Assembly: GCA_029267825.1 (NCBI GenBank)
Contig: JAJUHO010000006.1
Span: 1-37,970, forward strand
DNA length: 37,970 nucleotides
Source of the DNA: Oscillospiraceae bacterium
Lineage (GTDB): Bacteria > Bacillota > Clostridia > Oscillospirales > Ruminococcaceae
Direction: 5' to 3'
Below, one piece after another: positions 15,696 to 24,463 of this stretch. A program made the position numbers and the translations under genes. Numbering within the stretch: position 1 is the stretch's first letter; every line of letters begins with the position of its first letter. The notes beneath the pieces were generated by a model. The model searched no databases. It saw only the letters and a program-made list of their open reading frames with translations, and was not told the origin of the DNA.

Positions 15696-16172
15696 TTAAA
15701 ATTTATTTTTTAAAATGCAGACTGCATGTGCGCTTATGCCAAGAAGTTCTCCGGTAAAGCCAAGTTTTTCTTCTGTGGTTGCCTTTACGCTTATGTTGGA
15801 AATATCAGTATTGCAGACATTTGCAATATTTTCCCTCATTGTTTGAATGTAAGGAGAAAGTTTAGGAGCTTGTGCTATTATTGTGGAATCTATATTGCCG
15901 ATTTCAAATCCTTTGTCGTTTATTAAATCTGTTACTTGCTTTAAAAGTATAAGACTGTCAGCACCCTCATATTCTTTTGAAGTATCCGGAAAAAGCTTTC
16001 CTATGTCGCCAATAGCAAGTGCGCCTAAAATTGAGTCCATAATTGCATGTACTAAAACGTCGGCATCAGAATGTCCCAAAAGCCCTTTTTCGTATGGGAT
16101 TTCCACTCCGCCGATTATAAGTTTGCGGTCCGGTACAAGCCTGTGCACATCATATCCATGCCCTATACGCAT
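15696..16172 (-). CDS. ispF: 2-C-methyl-D-erythritol 2,4-cyclodiphosphate synthase
   Basis: Fifth enzyme of the MEP isoprenoid pathway; closes CDP-ME 2-phosphate to MEcPP with release of CMP. 158 residues, trimeric in known homologues. Motifs are [12 protein letters not shown] with the metal-binding Asp and His, [20 protein letters not shown], and [10 protein letters not shown]. The start at 16172 is set by GGAGGG 8 bases upstream, giving a 10-base overlap with ispD. The ORF can be extended by 29 codons upstream, but those lie inside ispD. Confidence 0.95.
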   Translation of the reverse strand: MRIGHGYDVHRLVPDRKLIIGGVEIPYEKGLLGHSDADVLVHAIMDSILGALAIGDIGKLFPDTSKEYEGADSLILLKQVTDLINDKGFEIGNIDSTIIAQAPKLSPYIQTMRENIANVCNTDISNISVKATTEEKLGFTGELLGISAHAVCILKNKF

Positions 16173-16855
16173 CCTGTTCCCTCCATTAAAGCTCTTGCAA
16201 TGAAAATATCTTCGGACGTGGTTATTTTTATGTTTTTGTAGTCTCCTTGCGTAAGGCATATTTTTATGCCAACAGCTTCAACCAGCTGGCAGTCGTCGGT
16301 AAAATCAAGCCCATGTGAGATGGCGAAATTTACTCCTTCAAAATAAACTGATTTTTTAAAAGCCTGCGGGGTTTGAATAAGATAAAGCTTTGAACGGTCG
16401 GGAGTATCTATAATAAGCCCGCCGCTTACAGTTTTTACAGTATCCTTTGTCGGCACTCCAAGAGTTGCCCCGCCAAAAACCCTTGCATCCGCTATTGTTT
16501 TTGAAATAAGCTCAGACATTATTAAAGGCCTTGCCCCGTCATGGATGCAAAGCATTGAGGTTTCTTTTGAAACGGCTTTTAAGCCGTTTATTACCGATTC
16601 CTGCCTTGTGCTTCCCCCGGGAACAACTGTCGAAAGTTTTGATATTCCGGCGGATTTTGCAATTTCCTGCATTTTAGGAATATCTTCGGCGCGTGCCACA
16701 AGGATTATTTCGGCTATGTCATTGCAATTTTGAAAAGCAAGCATGCTTCTTGCAATAACTGGCATTCCGCAAAGGTCTAAAAACTGCTTGTTTTCTCCAC
16801 CCATTCGGCTGCTGCTGCCGGCTGCAGCAATTATTGCGGAAGTATCGGCTGCCAT
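16163..16855 (-). CDS. ispD: 2-C-methyl-D-erythritol 4-phosphate cytidylyltransferase
   Basis: Third enzyme of the MEP pathway; transfers CMP from CTP to MEP. 230 residues. The CTP-binding N-terminal motif [19 protein letters not shown] and the segments [13 protein letters not shown], then [10 protein letters not shown], and [11 protein letters not shown] are all present. Its ATG shares a base with the pheA stop (TAATG), so it is coupled to pheA. ispE is not in the window. Confidence 0.95.
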   Translation of the reverse strand: MAADTSAIIAAAGSSSRMGGENKQFLDLCGMPVIARSMLAFQNCNDIAEIILVARAEDIPKMQEIAKSAGISKLSTVVPGGSTRQESVINGLKAVSKETSMLCIHDGARPLIMSELISKTIADARVFGGATLGVPTKDTVKTVSGGLIIDTPDRSKLYLIQTPQAFKKSVYFEGVNFAISHGLDFTDDCQLVEAVGIKICLTQGDYKNIKITTSEDIFIARALMEGTGCV

Positions 16856-17967
16856 TATAATACCTCCCCGTAATTGCCAAGAAATTTAAAATAAGAAAGT
16901 TCCTTTTGAAGTTCAGCAAGCAGTCCTGATACTTTTGATTCTCTTATGTCCCCTGAAAAATCAAGGTAAAATATCACATCAAAGCTTCCGTTGGCAACAG
17001 GCTTGCTTTCAATGTGTTCCAAATCAAGACTGTTTACTGAAAACCTGGTAAGCAATCTTAAAAGAGACCCCTTTACGTTTGGAATGGAAAGTGAAACCGA
17101 AACAGTTTTTGGGGTTGATGGCATTTGAAATTTTTTTGATATACATATAAATCTTGTATAATTTGGAAAAACATTTGAAATTCCGGTTTTAAGGATTTCA
17201 AGCCCATATTGTTTTGCACATTGTTCGGAGCATATTGCGGCAATCGGTTCGCTGCTTTGTGCGACAAGCTGAGCTGCTGCTGCGGTATTTATATATGCTA
17301 TTTTTTGCAGATTGTTTGACTTTAGAAATTCTGAGCATTGAGAAAGTGCCTGTTCATGCGAATAGACTTTTTGCACACTTTCAAAACTTGTTCCGTTTCG
17401 CACGGCAAGGCAGTTTGTGATTTCGATTTGAGTTCTTGCAGCAATATAAAAATTATATTTCCGCATAAGGTCATAGGTTTCCGCTACGCTTCCTGCGGTT
17501 GAATTTTGTATAGGCAGTACTCCATAATCGATTTCGCCATTTTCTACAGCTTTAAAAACGTCTTCAAAGCTGTAAAAGAATGTAATCGGCTTTTCGCCGA
17601 AAATTTTTTTGCAAGCTTGTTCCTGATATGAGCCGCTGACTCCTTGGCATCCTATTTTTAATGCTTTTTCGGGGGCAAACTCATTAGGTTCCATAAAAAT
17701 ATCGGAGTGGATTTCTTGCTGTTGTAAAGCTTTGCTTATATCCATTATATTTTCAAAAAGAACTGCGGCCCCATTGGCGAGGTGCGGCGGAGAAAGTTTT
17801 TTTATGTTTTCAATTACCTCTTTTTCGCGCCCGCCTTGGAAAACCGGCAGATTATTTTGCTTTTTAAATTCAGCGACCCTTTTTACAACATCCATTCGTT
17901 TTACAAAAAGGGACAGCATTTCTTTATCTATTTGATCTATTTCATTTCTCAAATCTTTAAGGTCCAT
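16855..17967 (-). CDS. pheA: Bifunctional chorismate mutase/prephenate dehydratase
   Basis: Converts chorismate to prephenate and then to phenylpyruvate for phenylalanine synthesis. 370 residues with three parts: an AroQ-type chorismate mutase (about 1-85, LRNEIDQIDKEMLSLFVKRM); a prephenate dehydratase (about 98-275, with GVSGSYQEQA and NSTAGSVAETYDL); and a C-terminal ACT domain (about 285-365) with ESKP, the phenylalanine-binding motif, so feedback inhibition is expected. GGGGGA precedes the ATG. It heads an operon with ispD and ispF. No T-box or leader peptide lies upstream; the leader is only about 27 bases. Confidence 0.95.
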   Translation of the reverse strand: MDLKDLRNEIDQIDKEMLSLFVKRMDVVKRVAEFKKQNNLPVFQGGREKEVIENIKKLSPPHLANGAAVLFENIMDISKALQQQEIHSDIFMEPNEFAPEKALKIGCQGVSGSYQEQACKKIFGEKPITFFYSFEDVFKAVENGEIDYGVLPIQNSTAGSVAETYDLMRKYNFYIAARTQIEITNCLAVRNGTSFESVQKVYSHEQALSQCSEFLKSNNLQKIAYINTAAAAQLVAQSSEPIAAICSEQCAKQYGLEILKTGISNVFPNYTRFICISKKFQMPSTPKTVSVSLSIPNVKGSLLRLLTRFSVNSLDLEHIESKPVANGSFDVIFYLDFSGDIRESKVSGLLAELQKELSYFKFLGNYGEVL

Positions 17968-18000
17968 AAAATCCCCCAGTTTTTATTATTTGCTTTTTTA

Positions 18001-18029
18001 ATTATACTTTAAAAAGAGATTTTGCACAA
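18001..18029 (-). promoter_or_regulatory. Promoter of the pheA-ispDF operon
   Basis: On the minus strand, TTGTGC, a 17-base spacer and a perfect TATAAT, 33 bases ahead of the pheA start. Confidence 0.7.
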
Positions 18030-18086
18030 GACAAAAATTATTTAAGCAAATATTTTTCTTTAATTTGTAAATATTAAAAATATTCC

Positions 18087-18115
18087 TTGTAATTATAAAC
18101 CAAAAGTCTTATAAT
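18087..18115 (+). promoter_or_regulatory. Promoter of the small hypothetical gene
   Basis: TTGTAA (18087-18092), a 17-base spacer and TATAAT (18110-18115). The roughly 86-base leader after it can fold into two short hairpins (GTGGT/ACCAC at 18147-18170 and GCTG/CAGC at 18171-18182), which are too weak to interpret. Confidence 0.65.
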
Positions 18116-18207
18116 TAAAGCAATAACTGCTGAATACATATGGAAAGTGGTATTAAAAAGTGAAGACCACGCTGTTGGCAGCATGGGCTTGATGAGGGGT
18201 ATGGCAA

Positions 18208-18414
18208 ATGAGCAAATATGAACCGCTATGGAAATACATACAAGAAAATGGTGGCAATTTGTTTAAGCTTACATTTTCAGATATTGAACATATAGTTGGC
18301 ATACCTGTTGACCACTCATTTCTAACATACAAAAAAGAACTTTTGACTTATAGTTATAAGGTTAAAAAAATTTCAATAAAGGAGCAGACTGTGTTGTTTG
18401 AAAAATTAAGTTAA
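18208..18414 (+). CDS. Small conserved hypothetical protein
   Basis: 68 residues, acidic-to-basic mixed, no membrane helix or signal peptide. It opens with SKYEPLWKYIQENG and continues with a hydrophobic-polar pattern suggesting helix, then strand (LTFSDIEHIVGIPVD). The opening resembles small clostridial proteins that start YxPLWxYI, some assigned to DUF7662, but I cannot confirm membership. GAGGGG lies 8 bases before the ATG and the gene has its own promoter, so it is likely expressed. It may be co-transcribed with the small ORF and RNHCP gene downstream, since no terminator follows directly. Function unknown. Confidence 0.65.
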   Translation: MSKYEPLWKYIQENGGNLFKLTFSDIEHIVGIPVDHSFLTYKKELLTYSYKVKKISIKEQTVLFEKLS

Positions 18415-18464
18415 TCCTGCCGTAAGGCTTGATTTATATAAATTTATTTTAAGGAGAATGTTGC

Positions 18465-18500
18465 ATGAAAAAGAATAACACATTGGAGATTGTAGGCTGA
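18465..18500 (+). CDS. Candidate 11-residue leader peptide ORF
   Basis: ATG to TGA encoding MKKNNTLEIVG, with AAGGAG (18451-18456) at an ideal 8-base spacing. It ends 2 bases before a strong hairpin (18503-18539) and 75 bases before the RNHCP start. The frame continues open past the TGA straight into the RNHCP frame. Such a uORF plus hairpin could be a translation-dependent attenuator. A recoded UGA is a less likely reading: no Cys or Thr stands near it as in most selenoproteins. It could also be chance; only the ribosome binding site argues for translation. Confidence 0.4.
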   Translation: MKKNNTLEIVG

Positions 18501-18502
18501 CC

Positions 18503-18539
18503 GGGAGGGTTTGCCAGTACAATATTTGCAAAACCTCCC
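18503..18539 (+). promoter_or_regulatory. Hairpin between the leader ORF and the RNHCP gene
   Basis: GGGAGGGTTTGC pairs with GCAAAACCTCCC (12 bp with one G-A mismatch, 13-base loop). It is followed by AAAAGTTTTAATTTTACTTTT, which is T-rich but not an immediate T run, so it is either a weak terminator or a structural element acting on the mRNA. Confidence 0.6.
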
Positions 18540-18575
18540 AAAAGTTTTAATTTTACTTTTAGGAGGATAATCCCG

Positions 18576-19004
18576 ATGAACAGGGAAAATAAGAAAAAAT
18601 CATTTGAAAAAGGCTATTATAAAACTCATGCTTGCAGCGATATTTTTACTTGCAAGGTATGTGGAAGAATTGTGGTTCCATATGGTGCCGGAACTGAGCA
18701 TCGTAATCATTGCCCAAATTGTTTGAGCAGTCTTCATGTTGACAATGAACCTGGTGACCGTGAAGCAAATTGCGGCGGAATTATGGAACCGATAGCCGTT
18801 TGGGTTCGCAAAAATGGTGAATGGGCAATTATTCATAGATGTCGGATTTGCGGGCACTTAAGTTCCAATCGTATTGCCGCGGATGATAACCCGATGAAAT
18901 TGATGTCATTGGCTATGAAACCGGTGGCGCAACCTCCTTTTCCACTGGAATGTATTGAAGAGATGACAAATTTAATGGGTGGAGAAGGCCGGTTAAAAGA
19001 ATAA
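18576..19004 (+). CDS. RNHCP domain protein
   Basis: 142 residues. The name-giving motif is RNHCPNCLSSLHVD (residues 47-60), preceded by a CKVCG pair; together they look like a zinc ribbon. A second pair, CRICGHLSSNRIAADDNP, follows. The N-terminus is strongly basic, and the C-terminus has the family ending PPFPLECIEEM. The domain is common in Clostridia, Bacilli and actinobacteria but its function is unknown; a nucleic acid or ribosome-linked role is a guess from the basic, zinc-binding make-up. AGGAGG (18561-18566) sits 9 bases before the ATG. A good terminator follows. Confidence 0.85.
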   Translation: MNRENKKKSFEKGYYKTHACSDIFTCKVCGRIVVPYGAGTEHRNHCPNCLSSLHVDNEPGDREANCGGIMEPIAVWVRKNGEWAIIHRCRICGHLSSNRIAADDNPMKLMSLAMKPVAQPPFPLECIEEMTNLMGGEGRLKE

Positions 19005-19017
19005 AATAACTTCAAAC

Positions 19018-19058
19018 AAAAGTCGGCGAGCCTGTTATCGGTTCATCGGCTTTTGTAT
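19018..19058 (+). terminator. Terminator after the RNHCP gene
   Basis: AAAAGTCGGCGA pairs with TCATCGGCTTTT through wobble pairs, and an inner GAGCC / GGTTC alternative extends the helix. It ends in TTTTGTATTTT. Confidence 0.7.
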
Positions 19059-19090
19059 TTTATTAAAACCGACCAAACAATCTTAAAAAC

Positions 19091-19119
19091 TTGATATAAT
19101 AGGAATAATGTGATATAAT
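19091..19119 (+). promoter_or_regulatory. Promoter of the ruvC operon
   Basis: TTGATA (19091-19096), a 17-base spacer and TATAAT (19114-19119) with an extended -10 TGA in front. A second TATAAT at 19095-19100 overlaps the -35 box and may be a weaker start. Confidence 0.75.
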
Positions 19120-19176
19120 AAATCATTAATGTGGGATTAACATTTAAAGATTATTATGGAACAAAGGAATTGCCAA

Positions 19177-19698
19177 ATGAGAATTATAGGGATAGACCCC
19201 GGTTATGCAATTGTAGGCTTTGGTATACTTGAATATACGGGGATTGATTTTAAGGTAGTGGAATATGGAGCTATCACCACTCAACCTGATATGGAATTTT
19301 CCGATCGCCTTAAAACAATCTATAATGACCTTTCTTTCGTGTTGAAAAGATACGGCCCGCATAGCATGGCTATTGAAAAGCTTTATTTCAATACAAATCA
19401 AAAGACGGGAATTGATGTTGCACAGGCAAGGGGAGTTATAATGCTTTCGGCGGCGCTTAACGATATTCCTGTGTCGGAGTATACTCCTTTGCAGGTAAAG
19501 CAATCTGTTGTAGGGTATGGGAAAGCGGATAAAATTCAGGTTATGGAAATGACTCGCAGGATTTTGGGGCTTGAAAAAATCCCAAAGCCGGATGATACGG
19601 CGGATGCTCTTGCAGTGGCAATATGTCACGGACACTGCTCACACTCGCTTTCGGGAGAAGAATTTAAAAAAATGTACAGAAGGGCTAGTTTAAGATGA
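19177..19698 (+). CDS. ruvC: Holliday junction endonuclease RuvC
   Basis: Resolves Holliday junctions at the end of homologous recombination. 173 residues with an RNase H-like fold. The acidic catalytic residues are visible: D7 (GIDPGYAIVG), E67 (AIEKLYF), D140 and D143 (DDTADALAVAICH). The start at 19177 was chosen over an ORF extension of 7 codons because AAAGGA lies 8 bases upstream and MRIIGIDPG is the family N-terminus. It overlaps ruvA by 4 bases. A RuvC gene in a Firmicute supports Clostridia rather than Bacilli. Confidence 0.95.
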   Translation: MRIIGIDPGYAIVGFGILEYTGIDFKVVEYGAITTQPDMEFSDRLKTIYNDLSFVLKRYGPHSMAIEKLYFNTNQKTGIDVAQARGVIMLSAALNDIPVSEYTPLQVKQSVVGYGKADKIQVMEMTRRILGLEKIPKPDDTADALAVAICHGHCSHSLSGEEFKKMYRRASLR

Positions 19699-20297
19699 TT
19701 TACAGCGTAAAAGGTGAAATTGTACATATTGAACCATCGCTTGCGGTTATTGAATGTGGCGGCGTAGGTTATGCTTGTAAAACAACATCGTCTACTTTGT
19801 CACAAATAGGTGGAACCGGCTCTTTGGCAATGCTTTATACATATCTTTATGTAAGGGAAGACAATGTTGAGCTTTTTGGCTTTGCAACGCTTCAAGAGCT
19901 TAACTGCTTTAAAATGTTGATTTCAGTGTCTGGCGTGGGGCCAAAGGCGGCGCTTTCAATTCTTTCCGATACTTCTCCGGAAAGATTTGCGCTTGCGGTG
20001 GCGTCAGGTGACAGTAAAGCTTTTACAAAGACAAAAGGCATAGGTTCAAAACTTGCACAAAGAATTGTGCTTGAACTTAAAGATAAAATTGCGAAAGAAC
20101 AGCTTTCTGACGGACTTGCGGATTTGCCGGATAATTTTTCGGCGGTATCAGGAAACGCTTCCGAGGCGGTTTCGGCACTGGTTGTTTTGGGGTATTCCCA
20201 GTCTGAGGCGTCAGCGGTTGTTTCAAGGCTTGACCAAAGCCTTCCCGTACCGGAACTTATAAAGCTTGCGCTTAAAGCGATAGGCAAAAAATTATGA
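19695..20297 (+). CDS. ruvA: Holliday junction branch migration protein RuvA
   Basis: Tetrameric junction-binding subunit that loads the RuvB motor. 200 residues: OB-fold N-terminal domain (IYSVKGEIVHIEPSLAVIEC); helix-hairpin-helix pairs (FKMLISVSGVGPKAALSIL and FTKTKGIGSKLAQRIVLELKD); and a C-terminal RuvB-binding domain (EAVSALVVLGYSQSEAS). Coupled to ruvC by an ATGA overlap. No defect is visible. Confidence 0.96.
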   Translation: MIYSVKGEIVHIEPSLAVIECGGVGYACKTTSSTLSQIGGTGSLAMLYTYLYVREDNVELFGFATLQELNCFKMLISVSGVGPKAALSILSDTSPERFALAVASGDSKAFTKTKGIGSKLAQRIVLELKDKIAKEQLSDGLADLPDNFSAVSGNASEAVSALVVLGYSQSEASAVVSRLDQSLPVPELIKLALKAIGKKL

Positions 20298-20313
20298 TAA
20301 AGAGGAATTGTTT

Positions 20314-21060
20314 ATGAAATTGGAAGAATTGTTGGAACAGGCTTATTCAAATCCGGAGAAAAGAATGGAATTTATAAATACCCTTATAAATTCAGAGGTT
20401 ATTTTAATAGGGACAAAGGCAACGCAGAAAAACGAAAACGGTGAGGAATTTGAAGGACTTAATATGTTTTCGGTAAAAAATAACGAAGATAAAAATATAG
20501 TACCGTTTTTCAGCGATGTGGAACCTTTGAAGCTTTTTGCATCAAAAGTGGCTACCGGCAATCCTCCCGCAGTAAAACTTTCGTGCATAAATTTCTTTAA
20601 GATGGTTGCTGCAAATAACGCGGGAGCAGTTTTAAATCCAAATTCAAAGTACAGCAAAGAGTTTTCGGCAGAAGAAATACAAGCAATTTTAGGCAGCATA
20701 AAGCAGGCGGTTTCGGTCCCCGATGCATCTTCGGGTGAAAACGTGCTTATAACGCAACCTAAAAATCCACCGGAGGAATTGATAAAGGAGATTAAAAAAT
20801 TCTGCGGGACAAGGCTTGATATTTTAAACGCCTATGCCTTTGATATAGTTTATCCTGGCAAAAAGCCGCATTTTTTGCTTGTTTTGGATTGCGAATTTGA
20901 ACGTGAAGAACTTTATGAGAAAGTTAAAGAATTACTTGACAAGCACTTTTTAAACGAAGACGACGAGTATGAGGTTATGTCGGCAAAACAAGAACTTATA
21001 AGAAATTTTGTAAGAAGTCAAATTCCATTTTATTCAAAATTTGGTGAGGTTAAGCGGTAA
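20314..21060 (+). CDS. SseB family protein
   Basis: 248 residues with an N-terminal SseB-type domain (about 1-130: LINSEVILIGT, then VPFFSDVEPLKLFA, and FKMVAANNAGAVLNPNS) and a C-terminal SseB domain (about 140-248: PKNPPEELIKEIKKFC, then FLLVLDCEFE). E. coli SseB was named for serine-sensitivity enhancement; in other bacteria these domains occur near secretion systems, but the molecular role is unclear. The ATG at 20314 has GAGG 9 bases ahead; an in-frame TTG two codons upstream is less likely. It sits 16 bases after ruvA and splits ruvA from ruvB, which is an unusual place for it. Confidence 0.8.
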   Translation: MKLEELLEQAYSNPEKRMEFINTLINSEVILIGTKATQKNENGEEFEGLNMFSVKNNEDKNIVPFFSDVEPLKLFASKVATGNPPAVKLSCINFFKMVAANNAGAVLNPNSKYSKEFSAEEIQAILGSIKQAVSVPDASSGENVLITQPKNPPEELIKEIKKFCGTRLDILNAYAFDIVYPGKKPHFLLVLDCEFEREELYEKVKELLDKHFLNEDDEYEVMSAKQELIRNFVRSQIPFYSKFGEVKR

Positions 21061-21101
21061 TTTGGACTTTTTTGTAAATCCGGAAAGGAATGGTTTTTGT
21101 C

Positions 21102-22151
21102 GTGCTTGAAACAAGCGAACTTGATTTTGAAAATAGAATAGTGTCGCCGGATGCGGACAAGTCCGACAATGATATGGACTATTCCTTGCGCCCGAAAACT
21201 CTTGGCGAGTATATAGGGCAGGATAAAGTAAAGGAAAACTTACGAATTTTTATTGAAGCCGCAAAGGGCAGAGATGAACCTCTTGACCATGTTTTGCTTT
21301 ATGGCCCTCCGGGGCTTGGAAAGACAACTCTTTCGGCAATCATTGCCCATGAGATGGGGGTGAATATCCGCATTACCTCCGGTCCGGCCATAGAAAAGCC
21401 GGGGGATTTGGCGGCTTTGCTTACCAACTTGGCAGAAAATGATGTGCTTTTTATTGATGAAATACACAGGCTTTCACGTTCGATAGAGGAAATACTTTAT
21501 CCTGCGCTGGAAGATTTTGCTTTGGATATAATTATTGGGAAAGGCCCATCTGCACGTTCAATCAGGATAGATTTGCCTAAATTTACGCTTATAGGTGCTA
21601 CCACAAGGGCAGGACAGCTTACATCACCTTTGCGTGATAGATTTGGTGTGGTTTTTAGACTTGAACTTTATACACATGAACAGCTTTGCGATATAATTAT
21701 GCGCAGCAGCGTCATTCTTGGGATAGCTTGCGATAAGGAAGGCGCAATGGAGATTGCAAAACGTTCAAGGGGAACGCCGAGAATTGCAAACAGGCTTTTA
21801 AAGAGGGTGCGTGATTTTGCCGAAGTTATGGGTAATGGAAAAATAACCGAAAATATCGCTAAAATTGCCCTTGACAGGCTGGAAATAGATTCTCTTGGGC
21901 TTGACAGCCTTGACAAACGTGTGCTTAATATGATAATAAAAGGCTATGGCGGCGGACCTGTAGGCTTGGAAACCCTTGCTTCCGCAATAGGGGAGGAAGC
22001 GGTAACTATTGAGGACGTTTGCGAGCCATATCTTATGCAGCTTGGATTTCTTTCAAGGACTCCGAGGGGAAGATGTGCGACAAATTTGGCATATAGACAT
22101 TTGGGATATGCACTAAAAACTGATGATTGTGAACAGCAAAGCCTTATTTGA
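21102..22151 (+). CDS. ruvB: Holliday junction helicase RuvB
   Basis: Hexameric AAA+ motor that drives branch migration with RuvA. About 349 residues. Walker [10 protein letters not shown], Walker B FIDEIHRL, sensor 1 LIGATTRAG, the arginine-finger region SPLRDRFG, and a C-terminal winged helix ([14 protein letters not shown]) are all present. The start is uncertain: GTG at 21102 has AAAGGA 12 bases upstream, while the in-frame ATG at 21090 directly abuts that site. Either gives a normal RuvB with a short acidic N-terminal tail. Confidence 0.95.
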   Translation: MLETSELDFENRIVSPDADKSDNDMDYSLRPKTLGEYIGQDKVKENLRIFIEAAKGRDEPLDHVLLYGPPGLGKTTLSAIIAHEMGVNIRITSGPAIEKPGDLAALLTNLAENDVLFIDEIHRLSRSIEEILYPALEDFALDIIIGKGPSARSIRIDLPKFTLIGATTRAGQLTSPLRDRFGVVFRLELYTHEQLCDIIMRSSVILGIACDKEGAMEIAKRSRGTPRIANRLLKRVRDFAEVMGNGKITENIAKIALDRLEIDSLGLDSLDKRVLNMIIKGYGGGPVGLETLASAIGEEAVTIEDVCEPYLMQLGFLSRTPRGRCATNLAYRHLGYALKTDDCEQQSLI

Positions 22152-22202
22152 GTATAATATATAGAGAGTTTTAATAAAAAAGATTTAACGGGAGATAATT
22201 AT

Positions 22203-23558
22203 ATGGCAAGATTATTTGGCACAGACGGTGCAAGAGGGATTGCCGTAACTGAATTGACATGTGAACTGGCAATGCAGATAGGAAGGGCGGCGGCTTTGGT
22301 TCTTACAAAGAAAATGTCGCATAAGCCTACTATTTTGGTTGGAAAAGATACAAGAATATCTTCGGATGTGCTCGAAGCAGCGCTTGTATCAGGAATTTGT
22401 TCGGTGGGAGCCGACGCATGCATTCTTGGCGTGGTGCCGACACCTGCAGTAGCAATGCTTGTAAGAAAACGTGGCGCCGATGCGGGAGTCATGATTTCGG
22501 CATCGCACAACAGTGTTGAATTTAACGGAATAAAGCTTTTTTCAAATACAGGGTATAAACTTTCTGATGAAATTGAAGAGGAAATAGAAAGATTGATTCT
22601 TGATGACCCTGATGAAATAGCGCTTAAAAGCGGAACGGAAATAGGCAGGATTACATATGACAAAAATGCCGGATGGGATTATGTAAGATATATCATGAAA
22701 ACACTTGAAGGCGATTTGTCCGGTATAAGGGTGGCTATTGATTGTGCAAACGGCAGCGCATGTGCCACGGCTGAGAATCTTTTTTCCGGGCTTGGAGCAA
22801 CTTGCTATCTGATAAACTGCAATCCGGATGGAACCAATATAAACGAAAAATGCGGTTCTACACATATGGAAGGCCTTATGAAATTTGTGCGCGAAAATAA
22901 ATGCCATGTCGGCATTGCTTTCGACGGTGATGCGGATAGATGTCTTGCCGTTGACGAAAACGGTATGCTTGTTGATGGAGATAAGATGATAGCCATATTT
23001 GCAAAAGATTTAAGCGAGCAAGGCAAATTAAAAAACCAAACTGCCGTCGTTACTGTCATGACAAATCTTGGTTTTTCGATTTTTGCTGAAAAGAATGGAA
23101 TAAATGTTGTTACTTCAAAAGTTGGTGACAGATATGTGCTTGAAAAAATGCTTGAAGGCGGATATAATCTTGGTGGAGAACAGTCGGGGCATATCATTTT
23201 CCTTGACGACGCTACCACAGGCGACGGCCAGCTTTCCGCAGTAAAATTGCTTGGGATACTTGCAAAGTCAGGCAAAAAAATGTCTGAGCTTGCAGGAATT
23301 ATGGAACGTTTGCCACAGGTCATGATGAATGTAAAGCTGCCTTTAAAGTGGAAAAATGAATGGAAGAATGATTTTGAAATTCAAAGCGTAATTGAAGAAA
23401 ACCAGAAAAAACTTGGAGCAGACGGAAGAATCCTTGTAAGAGAAAGCGGGACAGAGCCTCTTGTAAGGGTTATGGCAGAGGGAAGGCAATTTGATTTAAT
23501 AAACCAAATTGTGCTTGAAATAGCTGAAAAAATAAGCCAAAGATGCGGCTCAAATTAA
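22203..23558 (+). CDS. glmM: Phosphoglucosamine mutase
   Basis: Interconverts glucosamine-6-phosphate and glucosamine-1-phosphate for cell wall precursor UDP-GlcNAc. 451 residues, alpha-phosphohexomutase fold. The phosphorylated serine is S101 in ISASHN. The Mg-binding loop is D241-G-D243-A-D245-R. The sugar-binding EQSGH and phosphate-binding RESGTEPLVRVM motifs follow. GGGAG precedes the ATG. Many Firmicutes place glmM directly after cdaA-cdaR; here it follows ruvB and the cda pair is elsewhere. A -10-like TATAAT at 22153-22158 without a convincing -35 may give it extra transcription. Confidence 0.96.
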   Translation: MARLFGTDGARGIAVTELTCELAMQIGRAAALVLTKKMSHKPTILVGKDTRISSDVLEAALVSGICSVGADACILGVVPTPAVAMLVRKRGADAGVMISASHNSVEFNGIKLFSNTGYKLSDEIEEEIERLILDDPDEIALKSGTEIGRITYDKNAGWDYVRYIMKTLEGDLSGIRVAIDCANGSACATAENLFSGLGATCYLINCNPDGTNINEKCGSTHMEGLMKFVRENKCHVGIAFDGDADRCLAVDENGMLVDGDKMIAIFAKDLSEQGKLKNQTAVVTVMTNLGFSIFAEKNGINVVTSKVGDRYVLEKMLEGGYNLGGEQSGHIIFLDDATTGDGQLSAVKLLGILAKSGKKMSELAGIMERLPQVMMNVKLPLKWKNEWKNDFEIQSVIEENQKKLGADGRILVRESGTEPLVRVMAEGRQFDLINQIVLEIAEKISQRCGSN

Positions 23559-23576
23559 AAAGAAAAGGAAAGTTTA

Positions 23577-24443
23577 ATGAGAACGGCAGATAAATGGAAA
23601 GATTACCGCTTGATAGATACAACTTGCGGGGAAAAGCTTGAGTGCTGGAAGGATATAATTTTAATCCGCCCCGATCCGCAAATAATTTGGAAAACACCTA
23701 AAAGGTCTGGTTTTTGGGAAAAATCTCACGGAAGATATATCCGTTCGAGCAGCGGTGGCGGGAATTGGGACTTTTATAAAAAGTTTCCTGAAGCTTGGAA
23801 GATTTCTTATGGCAATTTAACCTTCAATATAAAGCCAACAGGATTTAAGCATACCGGACTTTTTCCGGAACAAGCCGTAAATTGGGATTATATGAGTGAA
23901 AAGATAAGGTCGGCTGGGCGGCAGGTAAACGTGCTTAACCTTTTTGCCTATACTGGGGGAGCGACACTTGCATGCGCCGAAGCAGGGGCAAGCGTTTGCC
24001 ATGTTGACGCATCAAAAGGGATGGTTTCTTGGGCAAGAGAAAATGCCGAAGCATCGGGACTTTCTGAAAAGCCAATAAGATGGATAGTTGATGACTGTGA
24101 AAAATTTGTCGGCAGGGAAATAAAAAGAGGGCGCCGCTATGACGCTGTGATTATGGATCCGCCGTCATATGGCAGAGGCCCCGGCGGAGAAGTTTGGAAG
24201 CTTGAGGACAGTATATATGATCTTGTAGAGCTTTGTTCAAAGGTTCTATCTGAAAAGCCGTTGTTCTTTTTGCTTAACAGTTATACAACAGGACTTTCTC
24301 CATCAGTAATGGCCTATATCTTGGGTGAAACTTTAAAAAAGAAATTTGGCGGAAGGGTTTGGGCAGATGAAATAGGACTTCCTTGCGAGGAGAGCGGCTT
24401 TGTACTGCCTTGTGGCTCTACGGCGGTTTGGGAAAACGAATAA
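23577..24443 (+). CDS. SAM-dependent methyltransferase (COG1092-like)
   Basis: 288 residues. The SAM-binding motif I is [18 protein letters not shown] (around 119-136), and motif IV is MDPPSYGRG (193-201), which is the pattern of the RlmI/RlmK group of 23S rRNA cytosine-C5 or guanine methyltransferases. The N-terminal PUA domain of RlmI is missing; instead there is a Trp-rich region of about 75 residues. A SAM-dependent methyltransferase acting on rRNA is likely, but the target base cannot be read from sequence. It starts 18 bases after glmM with AAAGGAAAG upstream, and continues the same transcript. Confidence 0.8.
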   Translation: MRTADKWKDYRLIDTTCGEKLECWKDIILIRPDPQIIWKTPKRSGFWEKSHGRYIRSSSGGGNWDFYKKFPEAWKISYGNLTFNIKPTGFKHTGLFPEQAVNWDYMSEKIRSAGRQVNVLNLFAYTGGATLACAEAGASVCHVDASKGMVSWARENAEASGLSEKPIRWIVDDCEKFVGREIKRGRRYDAVIMDPPSYGRGPGGEVWKLEDSIYDLVELCSKVLSEKPLFFLLNSYTTGLSPSVMAYILGETLKKKFGGRVWADEIGLPCEESGFVLPCGSTAVWENE

Positions 24444-24463
24444 ATCCAAAAAAGGGAATGGGC

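Noticed and set aside
17968-18060. Possible T-box or phenylalanine leader ahead of pheA
   Set aside because: The predicted leader is only about 27 bases, with no T-box sequence, Phe-rich leader ORF or terminator.
18498-18500. Confident selenocysteine codon fusing the small ORF to the RNHCP protein
   Set aside because: The RNHCP gene has its own strong Shine-Dalgarno and a natural start, no Cys/Thr redox partner lies near the TGA, and the hairpin does not clearly fit a bacterial SECIS. Kept only as a weak alternative.
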